Assembly: GCA_001800975.1 (NCBI GenBank)
Contig: MGWK01000056.1
Coordinates: 1 to 64,000, forward strand
Source of the DNA: Flavobacteria bacterium RIFCSPLOWO2_12_FULL_35_11
Lineage (GTDB): Bacteria; Bacteroidota; Bacteroidia; Flavobacteriales; Flavobacteriaceae
Direction: 5' to 3'
DNA: 64,000 nucleotides
The translations under genes were made by a program, and so were the position numbers. Below are positions 29,302-36,699 of the stretch, piece after piece. The notes beneath the pieces were generated by a model, which worked only from the letters and a program-made list of their open reading frames with translations, did no database searches and was not told the DNA's origin. Position 1 is the first letter of the stretch. Each line of letters starts with the position of its first letter.

Positions 29302-30084
29302 CTATTTATTTTCAAATTCCAAATCGATGGAATAAATATTTTTTCCATAATCGGCAATCAATACCGCCGTGTAAGCGCCTTTTGGCAAGCCTGAAATATC
29401 AAGCGAAAATGATTTACAAGAATTTGGATACACTTTTTTAAATTTAACTTCCACTTTTTTTGCTTGTTCACCATTGGCATTAAACACTTCAAGCATTAAG
29501 GTTGGCTCCACATAAAAGTTCCCTAAATTTTTTAAATCAACATTTATGAGTTTGTTCCCGTCGGGTTCTTCAATTTTGATGTCGTAAAATTCAAGTTCAG
29601 AAAGTGTTCTTTCATTAATGTCGGCAATAATTTGAATTCCATATCTTACTTTTGATTCCAGTTTTACGCCAAATTCAAGTTCATCTTCTTTAATTGGTTT
29701 TTCAATTTCAACCATTAAAACACCCCAATACGAACCGTCAATTGCAACATCATTGGGCACATTGATGGTATAAATTAGTTCATATTCTTCGTTTGCCTTA
29801 AAAACGTGCTCATTTACATTTGTAGACAACCAATTTTTTATGGAATTCTTGTGACTGATGTCAGCCGTTAAAACAGTTTCATTGCCACATTCCTGAAACA
29901 AATCATTAAAATAGATAATAACACGTTGCTCCGTTGCATCGGTGTTTTTTAAACTAATAACGCCGGTGATTAATTGTCCGGAAGCCGATTGATGCACGTG
30001 TGTTAAGCCATTAAGTATGACAACACCGGCATTTGAGACCTGAAAACTCAAAAATAATAAAAGAAATAGTAGGGATTTTTTCAT
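29302..30084 (-). CDS. Periplasmic chaperone-like protein (PapD/DUF916-like beta-sandwich)
   Basis: Signal peptide; ...FKANEEYELIYTINVPNDVAIDGSYWGVLMVEIEK...SKVRYGIQIIADI resembles periplasmic chaperone / WxL-locus DUF916 domains. Confidence 0.55.
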   Translation of the reverse strand: MKKSLLFLLLFLSFQVSNAGVVILNGLTHVHQSASGQLITGVISLKNTDATEQRVIIYFNDLFQECGNETVLTADISHKNSIKNWLSTNVNEHVFKANEEYELIYTINVPNDVAIDGSYWGVLMVEIEKPIKEDELEFGVKLESKVRYGIQIIADINERTLSELEFYDIKIEEPDGNKLINVDLKNLGNFYVEPTLMLEVFNANGEQAKKVEVKFKKVYPNSCKSFSLDISGLPKGAYTAVLIADYGKNIYSIDLEFENK

Positions 30085-30135
30085 TTTTCGAAATTTATTT
30101 TGTTAATAAAATTGGGGTTTATGATCGATTTTAGT

Positions 30136-30852
30136 TTACAGTAAATTTAGGCGTTTCATTAATTCGGGTTTGCTCGACCGGCTTACCGGAACTACAGTTT
30201 TCCCTATCAACACACTGCTGTCTTCTATATCAACAATCTTTTTAATGTTGATGATAAATGACCTGTGTACTTTTAAAAACAGCTCATCGGGCAATTTATC
30301 TTCTATTTTTTTTAGGGTTGAATGAACCGTGTAATTTTCCTTATCAGTTTTTATCAAAATATAATCTCCTTTTGCCTCAATTAAATTGATGCCATCAAAA
30401 CTAATTTTAACCAGACGTTTATAAATGTTTACATACAATTCACTTTTGGATTCATTTACGGCTGTGGTCACCGGCAAATCTGGCAGCTCTTTTTTGGAAT
30501 TGGCAAACAACTTGGCCTTTTCAACCGCTTTGTCAAATCGCGCTTGGGCGATTGGTTTCTCTAAATAATCTACCACAGAATTGTATTCAAATGCTTCTAA
30601 AGCAAAATTTGCGTTAGAGGTAATTAAAATTACCTTGGGCGCATCTTTTAACGTTTGCAATAAATCAAAACCCGTGAAGGCTGGCATGTTTATATCCAAA
30701 AAGATGAGATCAACTGTATGCTGATTTAAATATTTAAGCGCCTCAATTGGGTTGTTGAAACTGGCGACCAGATTTAGGTTTTTATTGTTGGAAATTAACT
30801 TTTCAATAATGACTCTTGCAATTTCTTCATCATCAATAACAATGCATTTCAT
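30136..30852 (-). CDS. LytTR family response regulator
   Basis: Receiver IDDEEIARVIIEKLI...DLIFLDINMPAFTGFDLL; LytTR output YTVHSTLKKIEDKLPDELFLKVHRSFIINIKKI. Confidence 0.93.
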   Translation of the reverse strand: MKCIVIDDEEIARVIIEKLISNNKNLNLVASFNNPIEALKYLNQHTVDLIFLDINMPAFTGFDLLQTLKDAPKVILITSNANFALEAFEYNSVVDYLEKPIAQARFDKAVEKAKLFANSKKELPDLPVTTAVNESKSELYVNIYKRLVKISFDGINLIEAKGDYILIKTDKENYTVHSTLKKIEDKLPDELFLKVHRSFIINIKKIVDIEDSSVLIGKTVVPVSRSSKPELMKRLNLL

Positions 30853-30937
30853 AAGGTAATTTTTTTAGGAAATTTTCAATGCCGAAGATACCCTTTTTTT
30901 GCTTCATTTTATGAACAATACCAGCACATTATTGATT

Positions 30938-31639
30938 TTATTTTTTAGGAATTGTGAAATAAAATGTGGTACCCTTTAAAACTTCACTCTCCAGCCAAAT
31001 TTCACCACCAAATAGGTCTAAAACCCTTTTCACAATGGAAAGTCCCATGCCGGTCGATTTTTCTTGATAGCCTAATGTGGTAAAAGTGTTAAATATTTTT
31101 TGGTGGTATTCCTTCGGAATTCCCTGCCCATTGTCTTTTATGGAAAAAGTATAAAAATCTTCCGCTTCCTCAACCCCAACTTCAACCAAGCCTTTTTCTT
31201 TATCATTGAAGTTAACGGCATTGCTGATTAAATTTTGAAAAACTTGCTGTAATTTTCTTGCATCAGCCTTTAAAATAGGCAAATTACCTTTTACGACTAC
31301 GTTAATATTTTTGGGAATGTTAATGCTGCCAATTATTTTATTCAGCATTTCATTTAAATCAATGGTATTTGTTTTTAGTCCAGTCGCTCCAATTTCCGAG
31401 TAATTGATAATGTCTTCCAAAAACTGATCCATCTTTTCAATTTTCGCCTCCATAAGGTTCAAATTGCCAACACTTTCTTCTCCAATTTTTTCGCTGCAAT
31501 CCTCTTTCACCCAGGCTAACAAGGCCGAAAGGTTTCTTAAAGATGATTTTAAATCGTGCGAAACCAAATGTGCATAGTCATTCAACTGCTCATTTTGGTG
31601 TTTTAATTTTTGAAGTAATTGTTCTTTTTGATGCATCAT
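30938..31639 (-). CDS. Sensor histidine kinase lacking a recognisable sensor domain
   Basis: H-box YAHLVSHDLKSSLRNL; N-box FQNLISNAVNFN; DNGQGIP; GMGLSIVKRVLDLFGGEIWLES. Confidence 0.92.
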   Translation of the reverse strand: MMHQKEQLLQKLKHQNEQLNDYAHLVSHDLKSSLRNLSALLAWVKEDCSEKIGEESVGNLNLMEAKIEKMDQFLEDIINYSEIGATGLKTNTIDLNEMLNKIIGSINIPKNINVVVKGNLPILKADARKLQQVFQNLISNAVNFNDKEKGLVEVGVEEAEDFYTFSIKDNGQGIPKEYHQKIFNTFTTLGYQEKSTGMGLSIVKRVLDLFGGEIWLESEVLKGTTFYFTIPKK

Positions 31640-31647
31640 GTTAAGCT

Positions 31648-32061
31648 TTATGCTTGCACAAATTCATTATAACACCAGTAATCCAGCACCGTTTTAATGG
31701 ATTCGGAATAATCGCTGTATTTTAAAGGTTTTACCAAATAACCCGCAATGCCAAGTTGGTGACAATCTGATACATCTTTATGGTCATTTGACGAGGTTAA
31801 TATAACGGTTGGAATAAATTTTAAATGTTCATTTTTTCTGATGATGCTTAAAAATTCAAGGCCATTTATTTTAGGCATATTTAAGTCGAGCAAAATAAGA
31901 TCGGGCAATGATTCATTTTTATATAAAATATCCAACGCTTCTTCCCCGTTTTTAGCTTCAACAATGTTATGAGGACACTCCAATTTTGAAATTGTTCTGT
32001 TAAATTTCATAATTTCTATCATATCATCTTCAACCAGCAATATGTTTAAGCTTTTTCTCAT
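31648..32061 (-). CDS. Single-domain response regulator (Rcp1-like)
   Basis: LLVEDDMIEIMKFNRTI, DLILLDLNMPKINGLEFL, TSSNDHKDV, GYLVKPL. Confidence 0.93.
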   Translation of the reverse strand: MRKSLNILLVEDDMIEIMKFNRTISKLECPHNIVEAKNGEEALDILYKNESLPDLILLDLNMPKINGLEFLSIIRKNEHLKFIPTVILTSSNDHKDVSDCHQLGIAGYLVKPLKYSDYSESIKTVLDYWCYNEFVQA

Positions 32062-32144
32062 CAGTAGTTTTTTAAATTATCATCAAAGATCTTAAGATTG
32101 CCCAATTTTTTATGAAGTAATTCGACAAGTCTAAATTATGTGTC

Positions 32145-32176
32145 GGTGAATGGTAAATAATTGTCGGTAAACGGAA
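32145..32176 (-). promoter_or_regulatory. LytTR-like direct repeat TCCGTTTA-N13-ACCATTCA upstream of the regulator operon
   Basis: Minus strand tTCCGTTTACCGACAATTATTtACCATTCACCGACA; 21-bp period; GGTGAATGGTA at 32145 and GGTAAACGGAA at 32166 on plus strand. Confidence 0.6.
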
Positions 32177-32245
32177 TAGTCAACCAATCACAAATTCTTC
32201 CCCATAAATTAGGTATTAATTCGTTCTTTTGCCTAAATTGGTTCA

Positions 32246-32722
32246 ATGAAAGCAGTCACCGTAAAAGAAATAAAAACAGAATTGTCGCATTATTCACAGA
32301 AGGAATTGGTGGAACTGTGTTTACGTTTGTCGAAATTTAAAAAGGAAAATAAAGAACTGCTCACCTATCTTTTGTTTGAATCCTCCAATGAAGAAGGTTA
32401 CATCAGCAGTATAAAACTGGAAATTGATGAACAGTTTGAACTGGTTAACACAAAAACATATTACTTCATAAAAAAAAGCGTCCGTAAAATTTTACGCAAC
32501 GTTAAAACCGCCATCCGCTATTCAAAAAACAAGGAAACTGAAGTGGAACTTCTCCTCTATTTCTGCAAAAAAATGAAGGATTTTAAACCTTCCATCAATA
32601 AAAATACGGTGCTCAAAAATCTGTTCGACAGAGAAATAGCGTATATCAAAAAAAAGATGCTCGCATTGCATGAAGATTTGCAGTACGATTATGGAATGGC
32701 GTTGGAAAGTTTGAAAAGTTGA
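32246..32722 (+). CDS. Conserved hypothetical protein
   Basis: 158 aa ORF, helical, divergent from the regulator operon. Confidence 0.6.
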   Translation: MKAVTVKEIKTELSHYSQKELVELCLRLSKFKKENKELLTYLLFESSNEEGYISSIKLEIDEQFELVNTKTYYFIKKSVRKILRNVKTAIRYSKNKETEVELLLYFCKKMKDFKPSINKNTVLKNLFDREIAYIKKKMLALHEDLQYDYGMALESLKS

Positions 32723-32741
32723 AAGTGTAAAGTTTAAAAAA

Positions 32742-32774
32742 CAAAAGACCGAGAAAAAATTTCTCGATCTTTTT
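32742..32774. terminator. Bidirectional terminator between convergent genes
   Basis: AAAGACCGAGAAA-AAAT-TTCTCGATCTTTTT hairpin. Confidence 0.85.
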
Positions 32775-32810
32775 ATCACTAACTACTAACAAACAGCTTC
32801 AGACAAAAAA

Positions 32811-33191
32811 TTAAGCAGTTTCTTTTTCCTTACTTCTGGCTTTGGCAATCTTATCGATCATTTCAGGCATTTTTTCAAATACAGAGGCAAGTCCGCTTGA
32901 TTTTCCTGCGGCAAGAAAAGAAATGTCACTTCCCCTGCTTACCAAAAAACCAATTGGTTCAATTCCCACGCCTGCGCCTGCCCCGCCACCTTGAGATGCT
33001 CCTTCTCCTTTAACATCTTTTTTTTGGGTATCTGCTGCAACGCCAGAACCAAATCCCATGCCAACTTTAATCACCGGCACACACTTGAATTCTCCCAATT
33101 CAAACTGTTTTCCAATCACAGTTTCCGTGTTGGCTTCCGACTTGATAAAGTCGGTAATTTTGCCCAACAATTCTTCCATACGTAATTCCAT
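32811..33191 (-). CDS. GerW (YtfJ) family protein
   Basis: GVGIEPIGFLVSRGSDISFL and VIGKQFELGEFKCVPVIKVGMGFGSG. Confidence 0.88.
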   Translation of the reverse strand: MELRMEELLGKITDFIKSEANTETVIGKQFELGEFKCVPVIKVGMGFGSGVAADTQKKDVKGEGASQGGGAGAGVGIEPIGFLVSRGSDISFLAAGKSSGLASVFEKMPEMIDKIAKARSKEKETA

Positions 33192-33202
33192 AATATTGTT
33201 TT

Positions 33203-33727
33203 TTAAAGGTTCATAAATGATTTAATTAAATATATTGGCCTGCTGTAAATATGCAGTTCCACTCGGTTTCTTCCTTCAAAATTGACACTAAAACCGCCCA
33301 CGTGATAATTCAACATTGCAAATAGCGGATACAATTTTGCGTTCAAAATGCAATCACCCGTATCTATATCAAAAAGAAATCTTTTCACCTTAAACGATTT
33401 TAGCAACCGCAAACCTTTTTCAATGTCAATTCCCTTGCCAATTTTCTTTTTATTTACTGTACTTTTTAAGGTCTTTTTCTTATTTCCTAATACAATATTT
33501 CTTAGCGGATAAAAATAAAAACTTAAAAAAAACAGCTTCAGTCTTATTCTGATCAATTCATCTTCGTGACTTTCTATACTTGCCTTTACCAAACCTTTTA
33601 CTTGCAGGTAATATTGATTTGTTTTTGTGTCAATAAACAGCACAATTGGCATCATCGACAAATAAAATAGCAACAATAAAAACAAGATTGAAGAGAAGGT
33701 TATAAGCATTGCTTTGTTTTTCGGCAA
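33203..33727 (-). CDS. DUF2953-like membrane protein adjacent to gerW
   Basis: N-terminal TM helix; C-terminal FLFDIDTGDCILNAKLYPLFAMLNYHVGGFSVNFEGRN pattern; position next to gerW as in Firmicutes ytfI-ytfJ. Confidence 0.55.
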   Translation of the reverse strand: MPKNKAMLITFSSILFLLLLFYLSMMPIVLFIDTKTNQYYLQVKGLVKASIESHEDELIRIRLKLFFLSFYFYPLRNIVLGNKKKTLKSTVNKKKIGKGIDIEKGLRLLKSFKVKRFLFDIDTGDCILNAKLYPLFAMLNYHVGGFSVNFEGRNRVELHIYSRPIYLIKSFMNL

Positions 33728-33882
33728 AATACTTTGAATTGGGAATATCTTACAATGATTTTGGTCAAACTGCCGAAGTAATTTTACAATATGCCGTGAT
33801 ATTAATCACCCAAAAAATTGATTTTTATCAGATTAGAAAGTTGAAAAGTTATAAGTTAACTGTTATATGTTAAACGTTAAAA

Positions 33883-33951
33883 AATCGTAAATCCAAAATC
33901 GTAAATCTGAAATTTGCAATCGTAAATCCAAAATCGTAAATCTGAAATCAT
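33883..33951. repeat. Two tandem copies of a ~35-bp unit AATCGTAAATCCAAAATCGTAAATCTGAAAT(TTGC/CAT)
   Basis: Direct reading; reverse-complement fragment also at 641-665. Confidence 0.85.
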
Positions 33952-33982
33952 AAAGCCGTATCTTTGCGCAACCAAAAATGAT

Positions 33983-34939
33983 ATGAACTACACGCTGCTC
34001 TCTTCACCCCTGCAAGGATTTACCGATTTTCGGTTTAGAAACGCCTTTAACACCATTTTTGGCGGCATAGACACCTTTTATTCGCCTTATATTCGCTTAA
34101 ACGGAAGTCTGGTGATCAAAAAGGCGTATGAGCGCGACTTGCTTCCCGAAAACAATGTGGGTTTGGAAGTGATTCCGCAAATTATCACCAATGATGCAGA
34201 TGAATTTTTGTTCGTGGCCAACTATGTGCAGCAACTTGGCTATAAAGAATTAAACTGGAATTTAGGCTGTCCGTACCCAATGGTCACCAAATGCGGTATG
34301 GGTTCCGGACTCATCAGCGACCCGGAAAGAATTGACAAGATTCTTGAAAAAGTACACGCTGAATCGGATATTATTGTATCGATGAAAATGCGTTTGGGAT
34401 ACGAAAACACGGAAGAAATTTTGCGGGTTTTGCCAGTTTTGGAAAAATATCCCATAAAAAACGTTGCCATCCACGCACGCATTGGAAAACAATTGTATAA
34501 AGGCGGCGTGCATTTAGATGCGTTTCAACAATGCGTCAACCAAACCAGCCTGAAACTGTATTACAACGGCGACATTACTTCGGTGGCGAAATTTCACGAA
34601 ATGCAAGAACGCTTTCCAAGCATTGACCACTGGATGATTGGACGGGGATTGATTGCCGATCCTTTTTTGCCGAGTATGATAAAAAGCAATACCGCACAAT
34701 ACCCTGCAAACAAACTTGAAATGTTTAGGACGTTTCACGACACGCTTTTCCAAAATTACAGTGAATCGTTGTCGGGTTCAACGCATCTTTTATTGAAAAT
34801 GTACCATTTGTGGGAATACTTTTCCGTGCTGTTTTCAAATCCGCACAAAGCGTTAAAAAAAATTAAAAAAGCAGGCAGCATTAAAAATTACCAAGCGGCT
34901 GTAAAAGAAATTTTGGACACGGAACGTGATCTTCGATAG
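33983..34939 (+). CDS. dus: tRNA-dihydrouridine synthase family protein
   Basis: SPLQGFTDFRFRNAF, ELNWNLGCPYPMVTKCGMGSGL, YNGDITSVA, MIGRGLIADPFL. Confidence 0.92.
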   Translation: MNYTLLSSPLQGFTDFRFRNAFNTIFGGIDTFYSPYIRLNGSLVIKKAYERDLLPENNVGLEVIPQIITNDADEFLFVANYVQQLGYKELNWNLGCPYPMVTKCGMGSGLISDPERIDKILEKVHAESDIIVSMKMRLGYENTEEILRVLPVLEKYPIKNVAIHARIGKQLYKGGVHLDAFQQCVNQTSLKLYYNGDITSVAKFHEMQERFPSIDHWMIGRGLIADPFLPSMIKSNTAQYPANKLEMFRTFHDTLFQNYSESLSGSTHLLLKMYHLWEYFSVLFSNPHKALKKIKKAGSIKNYQAAVKEILDTERDLR

Positions 34940-35056
34940 TAACTTCATAAGTAATTAAGGAATCTTCTTGCGCTTGTGCTGAGCGGAGTCGAAGTATGGC
35001 AATCTGTTGTTTTATAAATACAAACCCCTCCAAAACTTCCTCGTTTATATTTCATT

Positions 35057-35095
35057 ATTTTTCCTATATTTGATGGACTACTAAAAAAATTGCAT
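35057..35095. repeat. 39-bp direct repeat, copy 1 (ATTTTTCCTATATTTGATGGACTACTAAAAAAATTGCAT)
   Basis: 38/39 identical to 35670-35708; contains TATATTTG. Confidence 0.9.
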
Positions 35096-35199
35096 TAGCC
35101 TTACTATAAATTTAGTTTTTTGGATTTAGGATTGTTGAAACAAACTGTTTGGAATTTGGTTTGGCTAATTTTCAAAATTAAAAAAATAACATACCTATT

Positions 35200-35577
35200 A
35201 TGAGTATAGAATATGTAAAACATGATTTGTATCCGGAATCTATATTAATTAGAAATTTTATTGGAAAAGTTGATGTCAATGATATTATTGATTCTTGGGA
35301 ATATCTAAATAAAAACAAGCTAATTGATAAAAAAATTAAAGGCGTAATAACTAATTTAACTGGCTGTGAATTGATCATGGATATGGAAAGTTTTAAAACT
35401 CTGATTGCCTATCTAAAAAAAGAGGATTACATTAAAAAAATTAAACTAGCCGTAATTTCAAACATTCCAGAAACAATAGTTTTTCCATTTTTAGGTGAAA
35501 TTCAAGAAAGTGAATTAAAAATTAAACCATTCTCAACAATGGAAGCTGCTGTTGATTGGATATCAAAGGGTTTATAA
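35200..35577 (+). CDS. STAS/SpoIIAA-like small protein
   Basis: 125 aa ORF; ILIRNFIGKVDVNDIIDSWEYL...GVITNLTGCELIMDM; pattern seen in Bacteroidota STAS-like proteins. Confidence 0.55.
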   Translation: MSIEYVKHDLYPESILIRNFIGKVDVNDIIDSWEYLNKNKLIDKKIKGVITNLTGCELIMDMESFKTLIAYLKKEDYIKKIKLAVISNIPETIVFPFLGEIQESELKIKPFSTMEAAVDWISKGL

Positions 35578-35669
35578 TAAATCTTGGAATCTGAGTCTTA
35601 TATGCATAAAATGAAAAACATTCAACACGTAATTTCGACTCTCGAAAAACTTCCCTTTTTTATCTCCTA

Positions 35670-35708
35670 ATTTTTCCTATATTTGATCGACTACTAAAAA
35701 AATTGCAT
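35670..35708. repeat. 39-bp direct repeat, copy 2
   Basis: 38/39 identical to 35057-35095. Confidence 0.9.
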
Positions 35709-35803
35709 ACGTATTCACATAAAAATGATTGTTGTTGGGCTGAAGAGGTCTAATGTGTAGGATTTTTAGTTGGATAGAGTTAGTAATTCACTAGGCGCTA
35801 TAA

Positions 35804-36517
35804 ATGAATAAAAAAATAATTAAACCACGTTACTTTAAATTTCCATCATTAGGAGAAAGAAAGGCACTTTCAAATGCAATCCCTAAATATGAAAGACTAA
35901 CTTTTAATCAAATAAACGCAATAAGTTCTGCACTGAACAGAGAATATAACTTTGATGAAATAAACAGAATTGACAATTTATATTATTGGAATTATATTTT
36001 TTCAAAGAAGCTTTTTAAACTTAGTGAAACTCACCTATTCCTCCTAACACATTATGAAAGAGGATTTAAGGAAAAAATATTGGATTGCAATCAAAGAGAA
36101 TTAGTTGACAACATTTTATTTAATTATTTTACAGAAATATTTTATTACTTTTTCTTTTCTGCTCTTGAAACATTAGCACATATACTAAATAAGCAACACA
36201 AGCTAAAATTTAAGGATCATAAAGTAAAATTCAATAATGAATTAATTGAAAAAATAGAAAATGAAAGTATTAAAAGCATAATATTGAAATTTAATTGTTC
36301 AATAGAAAACGCTAGGGAAAAAAGAAATAGTTTTACACATAGATTTCCTAAAAACGAGAAAGACTTTAGAACCAAGTCTAGTGTTGTAAATGGTCGAAAT
36401 ACTTTATCTGCTGGTAGTGGTGAATTTATTTCAAATTACGAATTTTTAAAAAATATAAATGAAAGTTCCGAATTATTTAAGAAACTACTTGATAATTTAA
36501 AATTAGAAATAAAATAA
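35804..36517 (+). CDS. HEPN-like (Cthe_2314-type) protein
   Basis: Helical; NAREKRNSFTHRFP contains the RNxxxH (Rx4H) HEPN motif. Confidence 0.55.
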   Translation: MNKKIIKPRYFKFPSLGERKALSNAIPKYERLTFNQINAISSALNREYNFDEINRIDNLYYWNYIFSKKLFKLSETHLFLLTHYERGFKEKILDCNQRELVDNILFNYFTEIFYYFFFSALETLAHILNKQHKLKFKDHKVKFNNELIEKIENESIKSIILKFNCSIENAREKRNSFTHRFPKNEKDFRTKSSVVNGRNTLSAGSGEFISNYEFLKNINESSELFKKLLDNLKLEIK

Positions 36518-36539
36518 AGAAAGCCATACAGGTAACAAT

Positions 36540-36593
36540 ATATAAAATTTATGCTCAAATCGGATTTAGTACAAACCGACAAACATTCAATAA
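36540..36593. repeat. 54-bp imperfect direct repeat flanking the Mrr-like gene, copy 1
   Basis: 46/54 positions identical to 38499-38552. Confidence 0.85.
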
Positions 36594-36699
36594 TAATATT
36601 GCTTCGGCGGAAAAATCTCCGATTTTTACGTCGCACAAATCATAATACAAAACCATTATACGCTATTTCATAAAAAAAACAAAAATAACTAATATACAA

